Positions 1 through 6,065 of a stretch of DNA of 8,188 bases are shown in pieces (position 1 is the first letter of the stretch; each line of letters begins with the position of its first letter). Source of the DNA: Candidatus Izemoplasmatales bacterium (GTDB lineage: Bacteria; Bacillota_I; Bacilli_A; Izemoplasmatales; Hujiaoplasmataceae); the NCBI GenBank assembly GCA_028691335.1, contig JAQUZK010000052.1, positions 1-8,188 on the forward strand, in the 5' to 3' direction. Below the pieces are notes generated by a model. That model made no database searches and was not told the DNA's origin. It worked only from the letters and a program-made list of their open reading frames with translations. A program made the position numbers and the translations under genes.

Positions 1-423
1 AAACCCTTTCCCTTTTTCAAAATGATAATTAATGACAGAATCTACCCAGTCAAATACTGGCTCTTCCTCTTCATAAATTATCTCTTTTTTATTAACTAAA
101 GTACTTAAAACCTCTTTATCTGGTCCCACCAATAAAGAAATAGGTTCATATAAATAAGTTATTTCATTCTTTGTAAATACTGGCATATCTTCATAAATTA
201 CTTTAACGATGTTTTTACCTAAAATATCACGATGATCAACAACAAAATAACCATCAGGTATTTTAGGATAAGTTATACTAACGATTCTTCCTTTAACGAT
301 AGAAGACCGAACTGTAAATGCATAAAGCATTCCTTCCATTTTAATATCCGCAACATACTTAGCTTTACCGCTCATCTTTTCATCATTATCTACTTTATTA
401 ATAGGAGTTGAAATATCTTTCAA
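1..423 (-). CDS. XdhD-like molybdenum hydroxylase large subunit, N-terminal part (cut by window edge)
   Basis: The reading frame stays open from a TTG at 423 to the window edge, giving 141 visible residues. The start KDISTPINKVDNDEKMSGKA followed by KYVADI is the N-terminal signature of molybdopterin-binding subunits of the xanthine dehydrogenase family (consensus roughly vG.pi.rvDa..KvtGkakYtdDi). Next come GMLYAFTVRS and YEPISLLVGPD, which belong to the aldehyde oxidase/xanthine dehydrogenase a/b hammerhead domain. There is no N-terminal 2Fe-2S domain, unlike E. coli XdhD, so a separate Fe-S subunit would be needed. TTG 423 is preferred to the internal ATG at codon 17 because the conserved ISTPINKVD segment lies before that Met and AAAGGGTGAT stands just upstream. 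It follows the Fe-S flavoprotein gene after 5 bases. The molybdopterin-binding part is outside the window, so the substrate is unknown. It is distinct from the xdhA gene at the other end. Confidence 0.85.
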   Translation of the reverse strand, partial: MKDISTPINKVDNDEKMSGKAKYVADIKMEGMLYAFTVRSSIVKGRIVSITYPKIPDGYFVVDHRDILGKNIVKVIYEDMPVFTKNEITYLYEPISLLVGPDKEVLSTLVNKKEIIYEEEEPVFDWVDSVINYHFEKGKGF

Positions 424-427
424 AAAT

Positions 428-437
428 ATCACCCTTT
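428..437 (-). promoter_or_regulatory. Ribosome binding site deciding the TTG start at 423
   Basis: On the minus strand this reads AAAGGGTGAT, with the GGGTG core ending 6 bases before TTG 423. It overlaps the last codons and the TGA stop of the preceding flavoprotein gene. No ATG or GTG lies at suitable spacing, so it supports a TTG start and translational coupling. Confidence 0.65.
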
Positions 438-1511
438 CTTAAAACTAATAGCGCCAGTAGGGCATTTTGCTATACATAATCCGCATTCAAAACATTTAGC
501 TTCGTTAAAAGTTATAACTCCCGGATAATCAATCGCAAAATAAGGGCAAATCTTTTGACATAAAAGACAATCAATACATTTTTCTCTATTTAAAATTGGT
601 AATGACTGTTTATAAACAACTTCTTTTCTAAGCCCTTGATTTATAACTTCTTCAATAGATTTAAATCCGTACTTATCTAAAGCTTTAGGAAGGTTTTTAA
701 TTATCTTTGAATACAAGTCCTTACCTTGTAACAAGGCAGCCGATAACATCTGAACAGCACTAGCCCCTGCTAGTAAAAACTCAAGTACATCATCAGCGTT
801 TTTAATTCCACCTACTCCGATAACAGTTAAAGAAGGCTCGGCTTGCTTAATCTTATAAACAGTTGCTAAAGCTATCGGTTTAATCGCGGGTCCGCTTGTC
901 CACACAAAACCTTTTTCATTACCATAGATTATTTTTCTTTCTTTTAAATCTATTTTCATAGTTGGTCCTAAAGAATTTATCGCTACTACTCCATTAGCTC
1001 CAGCTTCTTTTATAGCTCTTGCGAAAGCTTCTGGATTAGGAATATGAGGACTAATTTTCATATATATCGGCTTAGTCGTATGACTCCTAATAGTCCTTAC
1101 AGTTTCTTTAATAACTTTTAAATCAGTACCTACATAATGTGTACTTATTTCATATGCATCCGCAAAGCATTCAACTTTAGGCACTAAAAAATCCATATCC
1201 TCTTTTGTATAACCTAAACTTATAATTAAAGGCCTATCTTTAGTTTTAATATACTCTGGTAAAATATCATCAATCCAAGTTTTATATGATAGCTCACTCC
1301 ATAACTCTGAATTCATAATGAAAGTACCATCTCCATAAATACAAGGCTTTGGTATATTTGGCAACTCTTTTGATATGGTCTTTGTTACAATTCCACCGCA
1401 GTCTTGACCTACTAAAAACCTTAATTTCTCTAAATCACCATTTAAAGGTCCAGCTGCCGGCATTAATGGATTTTTAAACTCTAAACCATCAAATCTAGTA
1501 CTTAAATTCAA
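429..1511 (-). CDS. DHOD/PreA-like FMN flavoprotein with C-terminal 2x[4Fe-4S] ferredoxin domain
   Basis: This 360-residue protein has two parts. Residues 1-305 form a TIM-barrel of the dihydroorotate dehydrogenase / dihydropyrimidine dehydrogenase (PreA) family: FDGLEFKNPLMPAAGP (7-22), KISPH (152-156), VAINSLGP (176-183), SGPAIKPIAL (206-215) and the FMN-phosphate motif GVGGI (232-236) with FLLAGASAVQ. Residues 312-350 hold two clusters, C312-C315-C318-C322P and C340-C343-C346-C350P, each spaced CxxCxxCxxxCP. E. coli PreA is about 411 residues, so this is a compact relative. The loop that carries the base Cys in PreA and class 1 DHODs (NxSCP) reads EISTHYVG (121-128), with no Cys. The reaction is therefore uncertain, and pyrimidine or orotate reduction should not be assumed. 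The start is TTG 1511 behind GAAGG. The next Met, at residue 17, lies inside the conserved core. It overlaps ssnA by 17 bases. A PreT-like NAD(P)H partner is not seen here. It might do the job of the TIM-barrel part of YgfK; that is inference. Confidence 0.85.
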   Translation of the reverse strand: MNLSTRFDGLEFKNPLMPAAGPLNGDLEKLRFLVGQDCGGIVTKTISKELPNIPKPCIYGDGTFIMNSELWSELSYKTWIDDILPEYIKTKDRPLIISLGYTKEDMDFLVPKVECFADAYEISTHYVGTDLKVIKETVRTIRSHTTKPIYMKISPHIPNPEAFARAIKEAGANGVVAINSLGPTMKIDLKERKIIYGNEKGFVWTSGPAIKPIALATVYKIKQAEPSLTVIGVGGIKNADDVLEFLLAGASAVQMLSAALLQGKDLYSKIIKNLPKALDKYGFKSIEEVINQGLRKEVVYKQSLPILNREKCIDCLLCQKICPYFAIDYPGVITFNEAKCFECGLCIAKCPTGAISFKKG

Positions 1512-2817
1512 TATTCTCGCCTTCTTTCTTAATTCTATCCCATAGCTTTTCAGCTTGAGACAGAGCTTCTATGTAAAGTTGATTTAATTCATTTTTTTCA
1601 ATCTTATAATTTTCTATCAAAACATTACCACTAGCGATAACCACCCTTGGTTTGAAACAAGGAAAAGTCCCATAAAATATATGTCCAAATACATTATTTT
1701 CATTTACTGTAGAATAATTATTGTAATCTACCAATAATAAATCAGCTTCTGAATTAACTGATATACTTCCTAATTTGGTTCCCAACAACATATTTATATA
1801 ATCATAAGTATTATTTATAATAGTGAGCACATTATCAAGAGAAAAACCAGTTGGTGATTTTTCTTTCAAATGGCCCAAGTAATAAATATTTAAATACTCA
1901 AAAGCTTGAGATTGGATTAAGCCATCATTACCAGCAATGACTCTTATACCCTTATCTAAGAACTTTTTCACATTACTTATCCCTACAGCGTTATTTAAAT
2001 TAGAAGTAACATTAATCGCAATAGTTGCGTTTCTTTTTTTAATTATATCCATTTCAAAATCATCAATATGCGTACAATGAACTAATAAAGATTTATCATT
2101 TATTAGCCCAAACTTATCAAGTCTTTCCACAACTCTCATACCATACTTAATTAAAGAGTCCTCTTCATCCATAATACTTTCTGCAACATGGATATGAATA
2201 CCTTCATTACCTAAATTATCTTTGATTTCTTTTAAACTACTATCACTTAAAGATATTGAAGCATGCATACCAAATAATCCAGAAACTTTATCATTATGAT
2301 TGTTTTTAATGAAATTAGAATTTTCATTTATCGCATCCAAAACATTAAATCTATCACTTGTTTCAAACGCTAGAATCGCTCTAATATTTAGATCATCAAT
2401 TAAAGCTTTTCTAATCTTTTCTAAGCTCTTTTTTACAAGTTTAGATGCATGATGATCAATTAAAGTTGTTGTGCCACACTTTAATTGATCTAACCCGCCC
2501 ATTAAAGCTAAAAAGTAAATGTCATCTTCATCTAAAAAATAGTCTAACTTCCACCACAATTGCTTTAAAATATCCATAAAATTCTCTGGGTTAAAACTAC
2601 TATTCATTCCTCTAGCAAAAGTAGAATATAGATGGGTATGCCCAGATACAAATCCAGGTAAAACAAACGAATCCTTACCATCAATTTCATGGTAATCTTT
2701 ATTCTTATAAGATGACATCTTACCTATTTCTAAAATTTTATTATCAAAGATTATATAAGAATCATCATAATAGTTCTTATAATCATAAATCCGCGCATTA
2801 ATAATAGCTTTTTTCAA
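1495..2817 (-). CDS. ssnA: SsnA-type metal-dependent aminohydrolase
   Basis: A 440-residue cytosolic amidohydrolase-superfamily protein of the cyclic deaminase / chlorohydrolase branch. Metal ligands are visible: GHTHLYS (H60, H62), HIHVAES (H208, H210, then E213), LLVHCTHID (H247) and GNDG (D298). The segment MDILKQLWWKLDYFLDED (WW at 88-89) and TTLIDHHAS (118-125) closely parallel E. coli SsnA (LKNLWWRLDRALDEE, IDHHAS), and the length matches (442 in E. coli). E. coli ssnA lies in the yge/ygf purine-catabolism region; a deaminase or ring-hydrolase step on a purine-derived intermediate is the usual inference, with the substrate unproven. The start is set at TTG 2817, nine bases after AGGAG. 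The longer frame from TTG 2826 has that AGGAG directly against its start codon and cannot use it. The gene lies 12 bases after the dihydropyrimidinase-like gene, and its end overlaps the flavoprotein gene. Confidence 0.88.
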   Translation of the reverse strand: MKKAIINARIYDYKNYYDDSYIIFDNKILEIGKMSSYKNKDYHEIDGKDSFVLPGFVSGHTHLYSTFARGMNSSFNPENFMDILKQLWWKLDYFLDEDDIYFLALMGGLDQLKCGTTTLIDHHASKLVKKSLEKIRKALIDDLNIRAILAFETSDRFNVLDAINENSNFIKNNHNDKVSGLFGMHASISLSDSSLKEIKDNLGNEGIHIHVAESIMDEEDSLIKYGMRVVERLDKFGLINDKSLLVHCTHIDDFEMDIIKKRNATIAINVTSNLNNAVGISNVKKFLDKGIRVIAGNDGLIQSQAFEYLNIYYLGHLKEKSPTGFSLDNVLTIINNTYDYINMLLGTKLGSISVNSEADLLLVDYNNYSTVNENNVFGHIFYGTFPCFKPRVVIASGNVLIENYKIEKNELNQLYIEALSQAEKLWDRIKKEGENIEFKY

Positions 2818-2826
2818 ATTAATCAA

Positions 2827-2831
2827 CTCCT
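2827..2831 (-). promoter_or_regulatory. Ribosome binding site of ssnA, overlapping the upstream stop codon
   Basis: The minus strand reads TAGGAG, where TAG is the stop codon of the dihydropyrimidinase-like gene. The AGGAG core ends 9 bases before TTG 2817 and rules out TTG 2826 as the start. The arrangement suggests coupled reinitiation. Confidence 0.7.
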
Positions 2832-4119
2832 AGATTTTTTTTGAAACTGATTTAACAAACTCACCGTTTTTTACTACAAATTCTCCTCTATTCATAGTAT
2901 GAAGTACCATCCCTGATCTTTTAAAGTTTTCATAAAGATTATAGTTGGTATTCCCATGAAAATTATCAATAAAATTATCATATAAATCATATACAAAAAG
3001 ACTTGCGTAATTACCCTCTTTTAAACTCCCCCTTAAACTCAACTCGGGATATAAAGAAGCTATATTACAACTCATCTTATCAATTGTTTTTTCCTTAAAA
3101 AGTTCATACATTATATCAAAAGCAAACTCAATACCACCAATTCCTAAGGGGATGTCTATTAGAAAATTTTTATCTTTGTCAGCTATATTAAAAGCGCAAT
3201 GATCAGTCCCTATAGTAAATATATCTAAAAAACTATCTTTAAGTAAAGTTCTCTCTTTCCTTTTCCTTAAAGGTGGAGCTAAAGTGTATAAAAACCCATC
3301 ACATTTTTCTAAAAAATCGTTTGTAAATAAGAAGTAATGTGGACAACTTTCAATAAAGAATCTCTTGTTTAATATATTAGAATAATGACACTTAAGCTTT
3401 TCTAATGTTTCACCACTACTTAAGTGAACCATATAAAGAAAGCCTCCATATCTTTCTACATATCCAGCCAACTTAAGAGCTTCTTTTGTCTCAGCTAAAG
3501 TAGGTCTAGATTTTAATAAAGCATTATACTTAAAATTCGGATTTAAATTGATTAAATCATCATTTTCAATATGAGCCAAAATTAAAAACCCATATTTTTC
3601 TGACAACTTTAAAAGTTCGATAATATCTTTATCAGCTGTTCGTCTATCACTGTCAGAATAAGTCGTGAATAATTTTAAAGAACTAATGCCTAAGGACTTC
3701 ATCTTTAAAACAAACTCTTCTAAATTACATTTAGGATTTTTAATAGTTGCGTGAAAAAAGTAATCAACAACTGAAGTTTCAGCTTCAGATAATCTCTTAT
3801 TATAGGCTTTTTCCAAATCATCTGGATTATCTACTGGATCTAAAAAATCAATTACAGTAGTAATACCACCATAAGCAGCTTGTAAAGTTCCATAATAAAA
3901 ATTGTCTCTTGATTTAATCTTTCCCAAGTCCAAATCAAAATGAACATGAGGATCAATTAACCCTGGTATAACCAACCCTTGATTAACATCAATAGTTTCT
4001 TTAGCGTCAAATAAAGAATCATCAATTTTAATAATTAATTCCTTATTTATATATAGATTTGTTTTCTTAAAAGTACCATCTATATAAACCTTCCCATTGA
4101 TAATTCTTTTATCATACAT
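2830..4119 (-). CDS. Dihydropyrimidinase/hydantoinase-family cyclic amidohydrolase
   Basis: A 429-residue cytosolic enzyme that would hydrolyse a cyclic amide bond using a two-metal centre. All key residues of the dihydropyrimidinase/D-hydantoinase family are visible: HxH in GLIDPHVHFD (H58, H60), the lysine that is carbamylated in SSLKLFTTYS (K149, followed by Y154), LAHIEND (H183), YMVHLSSGETL (H232), ESCPHY (258-262), APPLRKRKER (281-290) and GTDHC (D306). PLGIGGIEFAF (324-334) is also typical. It is slightly shorter than E. coli HyuA (461). The substrate cannot be read from the sequence. Dihydropyrimidine, hydantoin, allantoin-like and partly reduced purine rings are all possible, and the neighbouring Mo hydroxylases favour a purine-derived ring. 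The start is ATG 4119, with AGGAGG 10 bases upstream. It follows the THEP1-like gene after 14 bases, the longest gap in the window. No sign of truncation. Confidence 0.88.
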   Translation of the reverse strand: MYDKRIINGKVYIDGTFKKTNLYINKELIIKIDDSLFDAKETIDVNQGLVIPGLIDPHVHFDLDLGKIKSRDNFYYGTLQAAYGGITTVIDFLDPVDNPDDLEKAYNKRLSEAETSVVDYFFHATIKNPKCNLEEFVLKMKSLGISSLKLFTTYSDSDRRTADKDIIELLKLSEKYGFLILAHIENDDLINLNPNFKYNALLKSRPTLAETKEALKLAGYVERYGGFLYMVHLSSGETLEKLKCHYSNILNKRFFIESCPHYFLFTNDFLEKCDGFLYTLAPPLRKRKERTLLKDSFLDIFTIGTDHCAFNIADKDKNFLIDIPLGIGGIEFAFDIMYELFKEKTIDKMSCNIASLYPELSLRGSLKEGNYASLFVYDLYDNFIDNFHGNTNYNLYENFKRSGMVLHTMNRGEFVVKNGEFVKSVSKKI

Positions 4120-4129
4120 AATTAAATAT

Positions 4130-4135
4130 CCTCCT
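4130..4135 (-). promoter_or_regulatory. Ribosome binding site of the dihydropyrimidinase-like gene
   Basis: A full AGGAGG on the minus strand, beginning inside the TAG stop of the THEP1-like gene (TAGGAGG) and ending 10 bases before ATG 4119. It is the strongest Shine-Dalgarno seen in the window. Confidence 0.75.
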
Positions 4136-4601
4136 ACAAAAACTCATAATCAGTGATATTATACTTTTTTAAAATTTGTGCTAACAAATCTTCCCTTATC
4201 ACTAATATTAAATCAATATCAGATTCTAAAATTCTTTTTAAAACACTATGGAATCCTAAGTTTTTAAGTTCCAATAAACTTATTTCATCCAAATATATTG
4301 GCGAAACTTTGTTCTTAATAAAATCATCTACCGTCTTATTTACATAATCAAATGCCTCTTTATAAAAATTGTATGGACCCATTTGATAAATTACTTCTTT
4401 TTCTAAGTTATCAAAAGTATTTCTTCTAACATAATCAATCTCTAAACCAGAACTTAACCTTTTGAGTTTATAACCAAAAACCAGATTCTCTTCCATCTGT
4501 TTAATTGCGACAAACCCATCTCCAACTGGATGTTCTTTATAATAAGATTCCATCCTAGTAGTTTTATAAGAATTAATCTTTCCAGTAACAATCTTGACCA
4601 T
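4134..4601 (-). CDS. THEP1/NTPase_1-like P-loop protein with degenerate Walker A
   Basis: A 155-residue soluble protein. From its start it shows a P-loop-like segment TGKINSYKTT (6-15), then GF..........FGYKLKRLSSG (29-52), which resembles the region after the P-loop in THEP1 nucleoside-triphosphatases. GPYNFYKEAFDYVNKTVDDF (75-94) follows, then a Walker B PIYLDEISLLELKNLGF (101-117; D105, E106), matching the family's vvIDEiGplEl..kgF. The Walker A is odd: the Gly before the Lys of GxxxxGKT is Tyr12 (GxxxxYKT), so nucleotide binding or hydrolysis may be weakened. The start is taken as ATG 4601, seven bases after GGGAG. A longer frame from ATG 4640 lacks a ribosome site and would add 13 non-conserved residues. 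It overlaps the end of xdhC by 29 bases. Its place between xdhC and the hydrolases suggests an accessory role for the molybdenum hydroxylases, but its function is unknown. Confidence 0.75.
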   Translation of the reverse strand: MVKIVTGKINSYKTTRMESYYKEHPVGDGFVAIKQMEENLVFGYKLKRLSSGLEIDYVRRNTFDNLEKEVIYQMGPYNFYKEAFDYVNKTVDDFIKNKVSPIYLDEISLLELKNLGFHSVLKRILESDIDLILVIREDLLAQILKKYNITDYEFL

Positions 4602-5412
4602 CAAGAATCTCCCGCATATGCTTGTGCCCTTCTTTTGCATTTAGGACAACTAAAATTTCTGATGATATTGAAATCGCAATTTCTTCAGGAGTCATACCCC
4701 CGGTGTCTAAACCAATCGGTGAATAGAAAAAACTTAAATCAATATCTTTTCCAAAAGTCTCATAAGTTGATTTTAAATAATCTTTAATCTTATCCGGAGA
4801 ACAAAGCATACCTAAATATTTTGGTTTTATTTTTTTTTCGATTATTTTATTTATTACATGATAATCATACTTATGACTCGGAGTACATACAATAATAAAA
4901 TCACCATCTTTAATTTCATCTTTCTCAATATAATCAACAAATCCAGTATTCACTTTTCTATCAGCTTTTTCAAACTTTTCAATAACTTCTTTTCTTTCAT
5001 CAATTACTGTTATATGAAAGTTCATAGTTTTTAATACATTTACCAAAGCTTGGCCTACATGTCCAGCACCAAATATATAAATGGTTGCTTTAGGGCCAAT
5101 ATACTCATAAAATAGAGTAACCATCCCTCCACATACCATCGGTAAAGTAGTTGCTTCAGGATAAACTTTACCTTCATCTAACACATATGTTTCTAATAGA
5201 CTTTCTTTTCTTTCTAAACACAGTCTTGCTTTTTTTTGAGCATAGTATTCAATGGCTCCGCCACCAACAGTGCCTATACTACTTCCATTTGGAAGACAAA
5301 TCATCTTTTTTCCAACTTCTACTGGTCCAGATCCGCTTTTTTTTACAGCTGTCACTACAATTAAATTAATATTTTTTTCTCGATACTCATTAATCAATTT
5401 AAATATATCCAT
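4573..5412 (-). CDS. XdhC-family molybdenum cofactor maturation factor
   Basis: A 279-residue cytosolic protein of the XdhC/CoxI family. Known members bind molybdenum cofactor, promote its sulfuration and deliver it to xanthine dehydrogenase without being a subunit of the final enzyme. Residues 1-105 form the XdhC_CoxI domain: TAVKKSGSGPVEVGKKM (21-37), GSSIGTVGGGAIE (43-55) and MVCGGMVTLFYE (92-103). Residues 110-260 form the Rossmann domain: IYIFGAGHVGQAL (111-123), acidic VIDER (136-140), IIVCTPSHKYDY (173-184), YLGMLCSPDKI (199-209) and GLDTGGMTPEEIAISISSEI (234-253). It is not E. coli XdhC, which is the 2Fe-2S subunit and only shares the name. The usual Arg of the GSxPR motif is Val here. 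The start is ATG 5412 after AGAGG, 10 bases past the membrane-protein gene. Its presence supports sulfurated-cofactor (xanthine-dehydrogenase-type) enzymes in this operon. Confidence 0.92.
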   Translation of the reverse strand: MDIFKLINEYREKNINLIVVTAVKKSGSGPVEVGKKMICLPNGSSIGTVGGGAIEYYAQKKARLCLERKESLLETYVLDEGKVYPEATTLPMVCGGMVTLFYEYIGPKATIYIFGAGHVGQALVNVLKTMNFHITVIDERKEVIEKFEKADRKVNTGFVDYIEKDEIKDGDFIIVCTPSHKYDYHVINKIIEKKIKPKYLGMLCSPDKIKDYLKSTYETFGKDIDLSFFYSPIGLDTGGMTPEEIAISISSEILVVLNAKEGHKHMREILDGQDCYWKD

Positions 5413-5422
5413 TTAAACCTCT

Positions 5423-6064
5423 TTAGAATTTCACTAATGTAAATATCAACGCTAAAACAAGCAGAGTTGTAGAAACTATTGGATTTATTCTGATTTTATC
5501 TATTCTAGCTAATGATTTCATAGGGTTAGTTAATAAAATAAGAGCCAAAGCCAATAATCCAGAAACAACACCTTCATATAAGACAAAACTCATACCCTGT
5601 TCAGAACTAGCTATTCTAAAATCTAAAAAACCTGTAGTTAGATTATTATAGAAATAGTATCCTATCATTCCTAATCTCCAGCCAATACTTGCGATGATTA
5701 TTCCAGAAGACTTAATAGATAGTTTCTGATCATCTAATAAAGGTATAACTAAGAAAACTAATAAGCTTTGCAAAGCCATAGATATCATTGGGTTAATTGT
5801 CTTCGGAGCAGGTAAGAAAGGTAATAATAAGTTAGTAGCTTTAATCATAATCGCAATTAATCCAACGAATAGAACCGCTTTTCTATCACTTAAACTTTTA
5901 TATGTTCTATAAAGAATAAACATTACTATCGGAAAAATCAAACTACCCGCAATAAGAGCAGGCAAAACATGTAAGGCATATCCGATTGTAGCTTCAATTA
6001 AGCCCCATAAACTACCAAAGAATACTATTTTACTTATTTTTTCAAGATTAATTTTTTTCATCAT
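5423..6064 (-). CDS. Uncharacterised polytopic membrane protein of the molybdenum hydroxylase operon
   Basis: A 213-residue hydrophobic protein with about six to seven predicted membrane segments, roughly at residues 12-31, 34-53, 63-84, 91-110, 120-138, 158-178 and 194-211. It has a short basic N-terminus (KKINLEK) and no cleavable signal. The first helix region carries an unusually polar string, GSLWGLIEATIGYALH (17-32), with Glu24 and His32. Lys75 and Asn79 lie in the third helix region, followed by LPFLPAPKTINP (81-92). Size and helix number resemble ECF-transporter S components, which bind small substrates in the membrane, but no diagnostic motif is recognised, so this is a guess. The start is ATG 6064 or the adjacent ATG 6061. 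AGGAG lies 5 and 8 bases upstream of them, inside the end of xdhA. Lying between xdhA and xdhC, it is probably co-translated with them. Possible roles are uptake of a purine or of a cofactor precursor. Confidence 0.8.
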   Translation of the reverse strand: MMKKINLEKISKIVFFGSLWGLIEATIGYALHVLPALIAGSLIFPIVMFILYRTYKSLSDRKAVLFVGLIAIMIKATNLLLPFLPAPKTINPMISMALQSLLVFLVIPLLDDQKLSIKSSGIIIASIGWRLGMIGYYFYNNLTTGFLDFRIASSEQGMSFVLYEGVVSGLLALALILLTNPMKSLARIDKIRINPIVSTTLLVLALIFTLVKF

Positions 6065-6065
6065 T

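Noticed and set aside
2818..2826. TTG 2826 as the start of ssnA
   Set aside because: AGGAG abuts this codon with zero spacing, while TTG 2817 sits 9 bases after it.
4153..4347. Plus-strand open frame of 64 codons
   Set aside because: It lies wholly antisense to the THEP1-like gene, has no ribosome site and shows no recognisable motif.
4602..4640. Longer start (ATG 4640) for the THEP1-like protein
   Set aside because: No ribosome site precedes it, the extra residues are not family-like and it enlarges the overlap with the XdhC-family gene. ATG 4601 has GGGAG at 7 bases.
4530..4787. Plus-strand open frame of 85 codons
   Set aside because: Antisense to the overlap of the XdhC-family and THEP1-like genes, with a low-complexity translation; a shadow frame.
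4829..4838. Possible frameshift at a run of T within the XdhC-family gene
   Set aside because: The translation runs through the Lys-rich stretch into conserved Rossmann-domain motifs on both sides in one frame.
5151..5369. Plus-strand open frame of 72 codons
   Set aside because: Antisense to the conserved XdhC_CoxI domain; its hydrophobic look (many Leu and Phe) comes from reading Lys/Glu-rich codons backwards.
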